6,325 nucleotides of DNA from Rhodocyclaceae bacterium (GCA_017444505.1 JAFSWK010000096.1:1-6325); one strand, 5' to 3'. Shown: positions 1 through 5,237, counted from the stretch's first letter. Program-made: numbers and translations. Notes: generated by a model not told the origin, from the letters alone.

Positions 1-593
1 GGGGTGCGCAGGCGGGCGAGCAATTCGCGCAGCCGCGCTTGCGCGCGCCGCCAGGCGCCGGGCACTTCCGGTTCGGCATGGACGATCAGCGTGAGCTTGC
101 CGGAGAGGTTGTCGACAATGGCCAGTTCTTCGGCGACGAGCAGGGTAATGTCGGGCAGCTTGAGCGGGTCGGGCTTTTCCGTGGCGGCCAGTTTGGGTTC
201 GATGTAGCGCACCGTGTCGTAGCCGAAAACGCCCACCAGCCCGCCGGCGAAACGCGGCAGGCCGCGGCGCGGCGGCGCTTTGATGCGGTTCATGAATTCG
301 CCGATGAAGGCGAGCGGGTCGCCGTAATCGCGGCGTTCAATCAGGCGGTTGCCGGTGAGCAGCAGCACGCTGCGGCCATAGACTTCAATGCGTGTGCTGG
401 CCGATAGCCCGATGACCGAATAGCGGCCAAAACGTTCGCCACCCTGCACGGATTCGAGCAGAAAGCTCCACGGCTCATTGGCGAGTTTGAGATAGATGGA
501 CAACGCCGTATCCAGATCGGCGAAGGTCTCAAGCGTGACGGGGATACGGTTGTACCCTTGCGCGGCAAGGGCGTTGAATTCTGCTTCCTGCAT
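1..593 (-). CDS. trpE: anthranilate synthase component I, N-terminal part (partial)
   Basis: TrpE converts chorismate and ammonia (supplied by the glutaminase subunit TrpG) to anthranilate, the first committed step of tryptophan synthesis in the cytoplasm. The reading frame is open from an ATG at 593 to the window edge, giving 197 residues of a protein that is usually about 490-500 long; the chorismate-binding catalytic half lies outside. Seen here: the LLES motif at residues 45-48, known in TrpE to form part of the tryptophan feedback site, followed by GERFGRYSVIG, and PRFAGGLVGVFGYDTVR at about 113-129, all typical of the Anth_synt_I_N domain. The start is supported by GAGGAA seven bases upstream and by the usual N-terminus length. 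It follows gph on the same strand after 116 bp, an arrangement known from many betaproteobacteria, so the two may be co-transcribed. PabB is a less likely alternative, given the LLES context and the gph neighbour. Confidence 0.93.
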   Translation of the reverse strand, partial: MQEAEFNALAAQGYNRIPVTLETFADLDTALSIYLKLANEPWSFLLESVQGGERFGRYSVIGLSASTRIEVYGRSVLLLTGNRLIERRDYGDPLAFIGEFMNRIKAPPRRGLPRFAGGLVGVFGYDTVRYIEPKLAATEKPDPLKLPDITLLVAEELAIVDNLSGKLTLIVHAEPEVPGAWRRAQARLRELLARLRT

Positions 594-616
594 GAAAAAC
601 TTCCTCGGTAAAATGG

Positions 617-631
617 CGCGGCAAGGCCGCG
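617..631 (-). promoter_or_regulatory. short GC-rich hairpin in the trpE leader
   Basis: A perfect 6 bp inverted repeat (CGCGGC / GCCGCG with a 3-base loop) lies in the gph-trpE gap, 24 bp before the trpE start codon. On the minus strand it is followed by CCATTTTACC, so there is a short T-run but it is not directly against the stem. It could be a weak terminator, an attenuator-like structure or a structured leader. I found no short leader peptide with tandem Trp codons in the gap, so classical trp attenuation is not supported. A chance GC-rich repeat is possible. Confidence 0.3.
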
Positions 632-709
632 GGGCGGCAAAAGCCTACACGGACACGATTGTTTTCGTGCTACGCCATCGCCCGGGAAGGGAATGCAGGT
701 GACCAGATT

Positions 710-1426
710 TCATACTGTGGCGAACTGGGATGCGTTTGCGCGCACAGGTTCGGGGGCGACCCAGTCGAAGAGTTCGTCCGCGCCGTGCAGCACGCCGTCG
801 CAATCGACCTGTTCGACAGGCTGACCTTCGCTGTATCCCCAGCTTACCAGCAGCACGGGGATGCCAGCGGCGCGCGCGGCTTGTGCGTCATGATGCGAGT
901 CGCCCACCATCAGCGCCTGATGCGGTTCGACACCCAGCTTGTCGCAGGCCAGCAACAGCATTTCGGGGCAGGGCTTGCGCGTGGCGCAGGTGTCGCCCGC
1001 GACGATGGCCGAGCAGTATCGCAGGATGTCGAATTGTTCCAGCAGCGGCAGCGTGAAGGCTTCCATCTTGTTGGTGACGACCGCCAGCAGCTTGTCTTGC
1101 GCCGCCAGTTGCCCCAGCACCGCCTTGATGCCGGGGTAGGGATAACTGCGCTCGCCATTGTGCTGCGCGTAGTGGCGGCGGAAGACTTCACTGGCGTGCG
1201 CCAGCCCTTGCTCGTCCAGAATATATTCGGGACGGCCTTCGGTGAGGCTGCATTCGACCAGACGGGCAAAGCCGCGACCAACAAAGCGACGCACTTCCTG
1301 TTCGCTGCGCGTGGGCTGCCCCAGTTCGGTCAACATGCCGTTGACGCCGGCAGTCAGATCAGCGATGGTATCCAGCAAAGTTCCATCCAGGTCGAGCAGG
1401 ATGGCTCTGGGGGTAAACGGAACCAT
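710..1426 (-). CDS. gph: phosphoglycolate phosphatase (HAD superfamily)
   Basis: Gph removes phosphate from 2-phosphoglycolate, a product of DNA 3'-end repair and of oxygenase side reactions, in the cytoplasm. The 238 residues carry all four HAD motifs: DLDGTLLDT at 12-20 with nucleophile Asp12 and acid/base Asp14, the motif II threonine in VVTNK at 116-120, Lys151 in RKP, and VGDSHHD at 174-180 with Asp176 and Asp180 as likely magnesium ligands. Residues about 20-95 form the helical cap between motifs I and II. The length fits Gph (about 220-250). The start is well supported by AAGGAGG at 1435-1441, eight bases from the ATG. The gene lies directly upstream of trpE on the same strand; in betaproteobacteria gph commonly sits between rpe and trpE. 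Substrate specificity is inferred from family and context, since HAD phosphatases can be broad; pyrophosphatase PpaX-like activity is the main alternative. Confidence 0.92.
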   Translation of the reverse strand: MVPFTPRAILLDLDGTLLDTIADLTAGVNGMLTELGQPTRSEQEVRRFVGRGFARLVECSLTEGRPEYILDEQGLAHASEVFRRHYAQHNGERSYPYPGIKAVLGQLAAQDKLLAVVTNKMEAFTLPLLEQFDILRYCSAIVAGDTCATRKPCPEMLLLACDKLGVEPHQALMVGDSHHDAQAARAAGIPVLLVSWGYSEGQPVEQVDCDGVLHGADELFDWVAPEPVRANASQFATV

Positions 1427-1454
1427 GGGAACTTCCTCCTTATATATTTGGTGT

Positions 1455-1484
1455 ATCTTTCAAAAAGGCTTCTCCCAGTGGCAA
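1455..1484 (-). promoter_or_regulatory. possible weak promoter for gph
   Basis: On the minus strand a TTGCCA box (1479-1484, five of six bases of the -35 consensus) is followed after 18 bp by AAAGAT (1455-1460), which matches only three of six -10 positions. An AT-rich stretch with TATATA lies just upstream of the gph Shine-Dalgarno. The divergent arrangement with the TrmB-like gene requires a minus-strand promoter somewhere in this gap, but the -10 match is poor and its placement is tentative. Confidence 0.25.
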
Positions 1485-1557
1485 GTGTAGCGCAGTCCTT
1501 TCCGGTTTAGACGTGTATTTGAAGGTATTTTTGGTTTCTATTTTTTAAACGGCGAAA

Positions 1558-2247
1558 GTGAGTTACGCAAATTCCCGCATCCCGGAAAGCGCCCAGCAGG
1601 GCATTCACGAAAATCTCGCCGTGCGCTTGCGCCGACACGCGGATTTTCCGTTCCGCAAACCCTTCGCGCCGTATAACCAGACGGCCTTTGCGACGGCCAT
1701 GCGCGCCTGGGATGGACGCGTGCCGCTGGTGCTGGATGCGGGCTGCGGCGTGGGACACAGCACGATTGCGCTGGCGCGCGCGCATCCCGATGCGTTTGTG
1801 CTGGGTGTGGACCAATCAGAAGACCGCCTTGCGCGCCGCAAGCCGTATCCCGATGCGCTGATGCCGAAAAACCTGCTCTTCGTGCGTGCTGATTTGGTGG
1901 ACTTTTGGCGACTGCTGGGGGATGCGGGCGTGCGCCTGTGGCGTCATTACGTGCTCTATCCCAATCCGTGGCCGAAAATCGGGCACCTGGGACGGCGCTG
2001 GCACGCGCATCCGGTGTTTCCCGCGCTGCTGGCGCTGGGCGGACGGCTGGAATGCCGCACCAACTGGCGTGTTTATGCGGAAGAATTCGCCTTCGCACTC
2101 AATACGCTGCAAAACACGCAGGTGACGGTGGAAACCTTTTGCGCGCAACAACCGCTAACACCTTTTGAGCGCAAATACCGCGATTCGGGGCAAACGCTGT
2201 ATCGCGTAATCTGGAACGGAGAAGAGGATGACGACGGAACGCTTTGA
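1558..2247 (+). CDS. TrmB-like SAM-dependent methyltransferase
   Basis: Predicted class I methyltransferase of the TrmB family, whose characterised members make 7-methylguanosine at position 46 of tRNA. Seen in the 229 residues: the SAM-binding loop VLDAGCGVGHST at 58-69, the acidic strand-2 end GVDQSEDRL at 83-91, RADLVDF at 110-116, PNPWPK at 135-140 followed by HLGRRWHAHPVF, TNWRVYAEE at 168-176, and TPFERKY...G..LYR at 201-216, matching the C-terminal T-FE-K-G block of TrmB. It departs from the standard forms (usually FPDPWPKK and TD-x3-Y) by having Asn in both places, so it may be a divergent paralogue with a different target. The start is GTG at 1558, because an in-frame TAA lies at 1546-1548 and the next ATG (1699) would remove the conserved-looking N-terminus; there is no clear Shine-Dalgarno, so the start is the weak point. 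It overlaps the S4 gene by 20 bp, suggesting translational coupling. Confidence 0.82.
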   Translation: MSYANSRIPESAQQGIHENLAVRLRRHADFPFRKPFAPYNQTAFATAMRAWDGRVPLVLDAGCGVGHSTIALARAHPDAFVLGVDQSEDRLARRKPYPDALMPKNLLFVRADLVDFWRLLGDAGVRLWRHYVLYPNPWPKIGHLGRRWHAHPVFPALLALGGRLECRTNWRVYAEEFAFALNTLQNTQVTVETFCAQQPLTPFERKYRDSGQTLYRVIWNGEEDDDGTL

Positions 2248-2458
2248 ACTGCGCGGCGAGCACATCACGCTGGATCATCTGCTGAAAGCCGCAGGCTTTG
2301 CCGATAGCGGTGGACAGGCGCACGCCATGACGCTGGCCGGAGAAGTATCGGTGGATGGCAAGACGGAATTGCGCAAACGCGCCAAACTGCGCGCCGGGCA
2401 AGAGGTGTGCGTGGGCGGGCGCTGCGTGCGGCTGTTTGGCGAGCGCGCCGCGCAATGA
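2228..2458 (+). CDS. S4-domain RNA-binding protein, YbcJ-like
   Basis: A 76-residue protein made almost entirely of one S4 RNA-binding domain. Residues about 13-60 carry the pattern LDHLLKAAG..DSGGQA....L.GEVSVDG..E.RKRAKL..G, very close to E. coli YbcJ, a small S4 protein thought to bind RNA but without a settled cellular role. The C-terminal residues 61-76 complete a small beta strand (VCVGGRCVRLF). The ATG at 2228 has GGAG at 2218-2221, six bases upstream. The gene begins inside the last 20 bp of the TrmB-like methyltransferase in another frame, so the two are almost certainly one operon and may act on the same kind of RNA; that functional link is inference. The stop codon lies in the loop of a terminator-like hairpin. 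Confidence 0.88.
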   Translation: MTTERFELRGEHITLDHLLKAAGFADSGGQAHAMTLAGEVSVDGKTELRKRAKLRAGQEVCVGGRCVRLFGERAAQ

Positions 2459-2472
2459 AAACGGCGCGCTTT
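2442..2472 (+). terminator. terminator-like hairpin at the S4/yqhA convergent junction
   Basis: A perfect 9 bp GC-rich inverted repeat, AGCGCGCCG at 2442-2450 and CGGCGCGCT at 2462-2470, surrounds an 11-base loop containing the S4 stop codon (2456-2458). On the plus strand it is followed by TTTAG only, a short U-run, so intrinsic termination may be inefficient; on the minus strand it follows the yqhA stop directly but without a T-run. It probably serves both converging genes, either as a weak terminator or as a 3' end stabiliser. Confidence 0.55.
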
Positions 2473-3010
2473 AGTGGTGGCCTTGCACGCGCTCGGTGAC
2501 GGCGTAGAGCAGGCCGGAGAGCACGAAGGTGAGGTGAATGCCTACCATCCAGCCCAGGTTGGCGTGGGAAAGCGCTTCGGCACCTGCGGCGCCGTGCTGT
2601 GTGCCGAGGTGCAAAAAGGCTTTCAGCAGTTCAATGCCGGAGATGGCGACAATCGAACCCATGACTTTGAGTTTCAGGTCGCCAAAGCTGATGTGTCCCA
2701 TCCATTCCGGGCAGTCGGTGTGGCCGTGCAGGTCTTCCATTTTGGAGACGAAGTTTTCATAGCCGCTGAACATGACGATGAGCACCAGCCCCATGATGAG
2801 GGCGACATCAATCAGTGACAAAACGCCGACGATTAAATCTGCGCTGCTGGCGGTGAAGACGTGGGCGAGCAGGTGCCAGGCTTCCTTGCCGAATTTGAGC
2901 AGCAGCACAAGCAGCGCCAGCGTGAGGCCAAAATAGACGGGCGCCATCAGCCAGCGGCTGGTGAAAAGCAGGTGTTCAAGGCGTTGTTCGGCAGTTTTCA
3001 GAATGGGCAT
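2471..3010 (-). CDS. yqhA: UPF0114 inner membrane protein, YqhA family
   Basis: A 179-residue polytopic membrane protein resembling E. coli YqhA, a family without established function. Seen here: SRWLMAPVYFGL at 18-29, FSGYENFVSKME at 81-92 and SIVAISGIELLKAF at 109-122, all hallmark blocks of the family. Four hydrophobic segments are visible at about 20-40, 57-80, 105-124 and 143-165, with a polar loop rich in His, Asp and Glu at about 90-103. The start is ATG at 3010, six residues longer at the N-terminus than E. coli YqhA. An in-frame ATG at 3370 would add 120 non-family residues overlapping rarD and is rejected. There is no recognisable Shine-Dalgarno before 3010, and a terminator for the upstream gene ends about 30 bp upstream, so how it is expressed is unclear. 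It converges on the S4 gene with 12 bp between the stop codons. Confidence 0.9.
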   Translation of the reverse strand: MPILKTAEQRLEHLLFTSRWLMAPVYFGLTLALLVLLLKFGKEAWHLLAHVFTASSADLIVGVLSLIDVALIMGLVLIVMFSGYENFVSKMEDLHGHTDCPEWMGHISFGDLKLKVMGSIVAISGIELLKAFLHLGTQHGAAGAEALSHANLGWMVGIHLTFVLSGLLYAVTERVQGHH

Positions 3011-3040
3011 GGGCGTGTTGCGCGGCAGGCGCGGGCAGTG

Positions 3041-3063
3041 AAAAAAGAGCGGCAGTGTACCGC
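3041..3063 (-). terminator. rho-independent terminator after rarD
   Basis: On the minus strand, three bases after the rarD stop codon, GCGG-TA pairs with TG-CCGC around a CAC loop (six pairs, one of them a G-U wobble), followed by TC and a run of six T (3041-3046). This is a compact but convincing intrinsic terminator. It ends only 30 bp before the yqhA start codon, which separates the two genes unless readthrough occurs. Confidence 0.68.
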
Positions 3064-3066
3064 GAT

Positions 3067-3972
3067 TCAGCGTGCGGCGCGCACTGCGCAAAAGGAATAT
3101 AGCGCCAGCGCCACCCAGATGCAGGCAAAGCTGACAAGCTGCGGCGTGTGCAGTGGTTCGCCGAAATAAAAGAGGGCGAAGCAGAACTGGATGCTGGGGT
3201 TGATGTAGAGCAGAAAGCCGAGCGTGGAAAGGCGCAGGCGCTGGCTGGCGGCGGCAAAGAGCAGCAGCGGAATGGCGGTGAGCACGCCGCTGGCGAGAAA
3301 CAGCGCGGTGCTCTGCCAGTTGGCACCGAAATGGCTTGTGCCATGCAGAAATTGCCAGACAAAAACACACAGGGCGACGGGGGTGAGCAGCGCGGTTTCC
3401 AGAAACAGGCCGGAAAGGGCATCAAGCGCGAGCTGTTTGCGAATCAGCCCGTACAGGCCGAAGGTGGCGGCCAGGCCAATGGCCAGCCACGGCATTTCAT
3501 TCATCCAGACGGTTTGCATCACGATGGCGGCGGCGGCAATGGCGATGGCGAGCCATTGCGGGGCACTGAGCCGTTCGCGCAGAAAACATGCGCCGAGGGC
3601 GACGTTGACCAGTGGCGTCAGAAAATAGCCCAGACTGCCTTGCAGACTGTGGCGGGTTTCGATGGCATAGACGTAAATGCCCCAGTTCAGGGCAATCAAT
3701 ATGGCGCAGACAAAGGCGCGCCCGAGATAGCTGCGCACGCGAAAAATGTCGCGCATCGTGCGCCAGCGGCGCAGGATGCTGATGAGCAGCACGAGAAAAA
3801 CGCAAGCCCACAAAATGCGGTGCAGCACGATTTCCCAGGCGGGCACGTCTTGGTACAGGGAAAAATAAAACGGGAAAAAGCCCCACAGCAGATAGGCAGA
3901 CATGCCGTAAAACACGCCCTTGCGCGCGCGCTCATGCGCGGCCTCGGCTGCGGCGGGCGAAGAATCTGTCAT
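3067..3972 (-). CDS. rarD: EamA-family transporter RarD
   Basis: A drug/metabolite transporter superfamily membrane protein similar to RarD; E. coli RarD has been linked to chloramphenicol sensitivity, and the natural substrate is not settled. The 301 residues (E. coli RarD 296) contain two EamA repeats, roughly residues 18-150 and 160-297, with about ten hydrophobic helices. Family blocks seen: GVFYGMSAYLLWGFFP near 19-34, SLGYFLTPLVN at 113-123, FGLYGLIRK at 171-179, TAIPLLLFAAA at 232-242 and RLRLSTLGFLLYINPS at 245-260. The first 17 residues are polar and Ala/Glu-rich, a normal cytoplasmic lead. The ATG at 3972 gives full family length although no Shine-Dalgarno is visible; the next ATG at residue 24 would cut the first helix. 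It follows plsY by 27 bp on the same strand with no terminator between them, so the two are probably co-transcribed. Confidence 0.91.
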   Translation of the reverse strand: MTDSSPAAAEAAHERARKGVFYGMSAYLLWGFFPFYFSLYQDVPAWEIVLHRILWACVFLVLLISILRRWRTMRDIFRVRSYLGRAFVCAILIALNWGIYVYAIETRHSLQGSLGYFLTPLVNVALGACFLRERLSAPQWLAIAIAAAAIVMQTVWMNEMPWLAIGLAATFGLYGLIRKQLALDALSGLFLETALLTPVALCVFVWQFLHGTSHFGANWQSTALFLASGVLTAIPLLLFAAASQRLRLSTLGFLLYINPSIQFCFALFYFGEPLHTPQLVSFACIWVALALYSFCAVRAAR

Positions 3973-3999
3973 GGCGAAAAACGGATGGGGACGAAGGCG

Positions 4000-4605
4000 T
4001 TATTGTTTTTTGCTGCTGCCGATGCGGTCTTCCGTGCCGGCGGCAAGGCGCGCGATATTGGCGCGGTGGCGGTAAATGAGCAAGGCGGCCATGGCGCACA
4101 CTGCCAGTTGCAAGGGCAAGGACGGCAGCAGCCAGAAAGCGGCCAGCGCAGCGGCCAGCGCAGCCAGCAGCGCGGCCAGCGAGGAATAGCGGGTGACGAT
4201 TGCTACCAGCAGCCAGACGGCCAGCGCGCAGGCGGCCAGCGGCCATTTCAGGCCGAGCAGCACGCCCAGCGCGGTGGCGACGCCCTTGCCGCCCTTGCCA
4301 CGCAGGAAAATGCTGAAAACGTGGCCACAAAACGCCGCCAGCGCAACGCAGGCGAGCACCACGTCGTCCGCGCCCAGCCATTTCGCCAGACACACGGCTA
4401 CCGTACCTTTCAGGCAATCGCCCAGCAAGGTGAGCACGGCGGCGGTTTTATTGCCCGTGCGCAGCACGTTGGTCGCGCCCGGATTGCCGGAACCAAAGCG
4501 GCGCGGGTCATGCAGGCCGAATAGTTTGCTGACCAGCACGGCAAAGGAAATGGAGCCAATCAGGTAGGCCAGAATCGGCAGCGCAAAGGGCAGGGCGGAA
4601 GACAT
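4000..4605 (-). CDS. plsY: glycerol-3-phosphate acyltransferase PlsY
   Basis: PlsY transfers the acyl group from acyl-phosphate (made by PlsX) to glycerol-3-phosphate, giving lysophosphatidic acid, the first membrane-bound step of phospholipid synthesis. The 201 residues show the family's three conserved motifs: GSGNPGATN at 38-46, the glycine-rich phosphate-binding GHVFSIFLRGKGGKGVAT at 94-111, and YRHRANIARLAAGTEDRIG at 178-196. Hydrophobic segments lie at about 7-27, 55-75, 83-100, 115-137 and 142-177, with the last ones almost pure Ala/Leu; the DNA there (about 4138-4190) repeats GGCCAGCGC-like units. Length is normal (about 190-215). The start ATG at 4605 fits the family N-terminus (LPILAYLIGSISFA), but no Shine-Dalgarno is seen and the hns-like gene's terminator ends just 19 bp upstream. 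It probably leads a plsY-rarD unit. Confidence 0.95.
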   Translation of the reverse strand: MSSALPFALPILAYLIGSISFAVLVSKLFGLHDPRRFGSGNPGATNVLRTGNKTAAVLTLLGDCLKGTVAVCLAKWLGADDVVLACVALAAFCGHVFSIFLRGKGGKGVATALGVLLGLKWPLAACALAVWLLVAIVTRYSSLAALLAALAAALAAFWLLPSLPLQLAVCAMAALLIYRHRANIARLAAGTEDRIGSSKKQ

Positions 4606-4623
4606 GAACGAGGTGCGCGGATG

Positions 4624-4655
4624 AAAAAACGGCGCACGGTGAAATACGGTGCGCC
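4624..4655 (-). terminator. rho-independent terminator after the hns-like gene
   Basis: On the minus strand GGCGCAC (4649-4655) pairs perfectly with GTGCGCC (4631-4637). Inside it, after a C-C mismatch, two more pairs close a five-base loop. One G and then six T (4624-4629) follow directly. Stem, loop and U-run are all textbook for an intrinsic terminator, and the position 25 bp after the stop codon at 4681 fits. It lies between the hns-like gene and plsY, leaving only 19 bp before the plsY start. Confidence 0.85.
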
Positions 4656-4680
4656 TGTTTGCGGGAAGAACGAAACGGGA

Positions 4681-5070
4681 TCAGTTTGTGGCCGGTTTCT
4701 GTTTCAGCAGCTCGATATCCTTGCCAGCGTTTTGCCAGTCAAGCACCCACTGCGGACGGCGGCCATGACCGCTCCAGCCTTTGTTGGGCTGGGTGGGGTG
4801 GAAATAGATGAAAGCGGCTTTTTTCTTCGGCGCCATGCCTTTGAGCTGGCGACCACGACCACGCCCGCCTTTCTTGGCATCGGCAGCGGATTTGCGCAAT
4901 TCCGGCATCACCTGATCCAGACTCAGCCCCTTTTGGGCGGCCAGTTTTTTGAACTGGCGCAGCAGCCCGGCGCGCTCGGAAGCATCGCGTCTGGCCAATT
5001 CGCGGGCGATTCGCGCGTGCAGACGGCGCAGGTCCTGGGTGGGCAGCTTGGCAATTTGCGTCATATCCAT
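4681..5070 (-). CDS. H-NS family nucleoid protein
   Basis: A small DNA-binding protein that by family should oligomerise and silence AT-rich, often horizontally acquired genes. The 129 residues show an N-terminal helical, coiled-coil-like oligomerisation part (about 5-62, rich in Leu, Arg and Glu), a basic linker with an AT-hook-like GRGRGR at 69-74, and the C-terminal H-NS domain at about 87-123 with YFHPTQPNKGWSGHGRRP. The minor-groove loop, QGR or RGR in well-studied members, reads HGR here (102-104). The first of two nearby ATGs (5070 and 5064) is preferred because AAGGAGA at 5077-5083 lies seven bases upstream, while the second would be 13 bases away. The gene has its own good promoter and terminator, so it is monocistronic. 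H-NS genes are often autoregulated, and the upstream palindrome and AT-rich DNA are compatible with that. The AT-hook arrangement resembles Burkholderia/Bordetella-type H-NS (e.g. BpH3), but no specific orthologue is claimed. Confidence 0.92.
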   Translation of the reverse strand: MDMTQIAKLPTQDLRRLHARIARELARRDASERAGLLRQFKKLAAQKGLSLDQVMPELRKSAADAKKGGRGRGRQLKGMAPKKKAAFIYFHPTQPNKGWSGHGRRPQWVLDWQNAGKDIELLKQKPATN

Positions 5071-5091
5071 ACTTTCTCTCCTTTCGAGTGT

Positions 5092-5110
5092 GCCACTTGC
5101 AAAAAGTGGC
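5092..5110 (-). promoter_or_regulatory. stem-loop at the predicted 5' end of the hns-like mRNA
   Basis: A perfect 7 bp inverted repeat, GCCACTT at 5092-5098 and AAGTGGC at 5104-5110, surrounds a five-base loop. With the promoter at 5119-5148, transcription would start near 5112, which puts the hairpin within the first two or three bases of the transcript and about eight bases before the Shine-Dalgarno. It has no following T-run, so it is not a terminator. Roles that fit are a 5' end stabiliser, a translational control element or a DNA operator just downstream of the start site. Confidence 0.55.
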
Positions 5111-5118
5111 GATGCGCA

Positions 5119-5148
5119 ATTCTAATCCCCTAACGATTTGCTTGGCAA
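5119..5148 (-). promoter_or_regulatory. sigma70-type promoter of the hns-like gene
   Basis: On the minus strand TTGCCA (5143-5148, five of six consensus bases) and TAGAAT (5119-5124, five of six) are separated by 18 bp. The predicted start near 5112 gives a leader of about 42 bases. The DNA upstream is AT-rich. This is the best promoter match in the window, and it lies right where one is required, after the xerD terminator. Confidence 0.72.
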
Positions 5149-5152
5149 TGCA

Positions 5153-5196
5153 CAAGCGAAATTTTTTCCGAAAATATCAGGAAATAATACCGCTTG
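5153..5196. repeat. 44 bp imperfect palindrome upstream of the hns-like promoter
   Basis: Two nested inverted repeats share one centre (between 5174 and 5175): outer arms CAAGCG (5153-5158) and CGCTTG (5191-5196), inner arms TTTCC (5165-5169) and GGAAA (5180-5184). Counting all 22 position pairs of the dyad, 16 are complementary. The interior is AT-rich, and the element ends four bases upstream of the -35 box. It could be the operator of a dimeric or tetrameric regulator, or a nucleation site for H-NS autoregulation; a role as mRNA structure is unlikely because it lies upstream of the predicted start site. Confidence 0.5.
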
Positions 5197-5216
5197 CCTT
5201 CCATTTATTCGGCGCG

Positions 5217-5237
5217 AAAAGGGCGCAAACGCCTTTT
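5217..5237 (-). terminator. terminator overlapping the xerD stop codon
   Basis: AAAAGGCG pairs with CGCC-TTTT around a four-base loop, with a single bulged base, and the minus-strand T-run ends at 5217. The stem's A-tract includes the last two bases of the xerD TAA stop codon. Because both arms carry A/T runs, it looks bidirectional, but only xerD needs it here. It isolates xerD from the hns-like gene. Confidence 0.62.

Noticed and set aside
594..709. trp leader peptide in the gph-trpE gap
   Set aside because: The only start codons are followed almost at once by stops, and no tandem TGG codons are present.
659..1510. 283-codon open frame on the plus strand
   Set aside because: It is antisense to gph, which has all four HAD motifs and a strong ribosome-binding site; no recognisable protein family in the antisense product.
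2471..3370. yqhA extended to 299 residues from an ATG at 3370
   Set aside because: The added 120 residues are out of frame with rarD on the same strand, Arg/His/Pro-rich, and unlike any part of the YqhA family, whose N-terminus matches the ATG at 3010.
4138..4190. Tandem GGCCAGCGC-like repeats
   Set aside because: They encode the Ala/Leu-rich membrane helix of PlsY; imperfect, short and explained by codon and amino-acid bias.
1678..4222. DNA-uptake-like word CCAGACGGCC near 1678 and 4213
   Set aside because: Only two copies, both inside coding sequence and lacking the TTCAGACGGC core of Neisseria uptake sequences, so chance is sufficient.
3148..4524. 458-codon open frame on the plus strand
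   Set aside because: It lies antisense across rarD and plsY, both clear homologues with all their motifs. Its product is Gln/Gly/Ala/Arg-rich and low in complexity, as expected from the complement of GC-rich codons.
4621..5133. 170-codon open frame on the plus strand
   Set aside because: It is antisense to the hns-like gene and would begin in that gene's terminator hairpin; no family similarity seen.
5071..5235. dif site next to xerD
   Set aside because: I compared the intergenic AT-rich DNA with the dif arm pattern (XerC and XerD half-sites around a 6 bp centre); the palindrome here has different arms and spacing.
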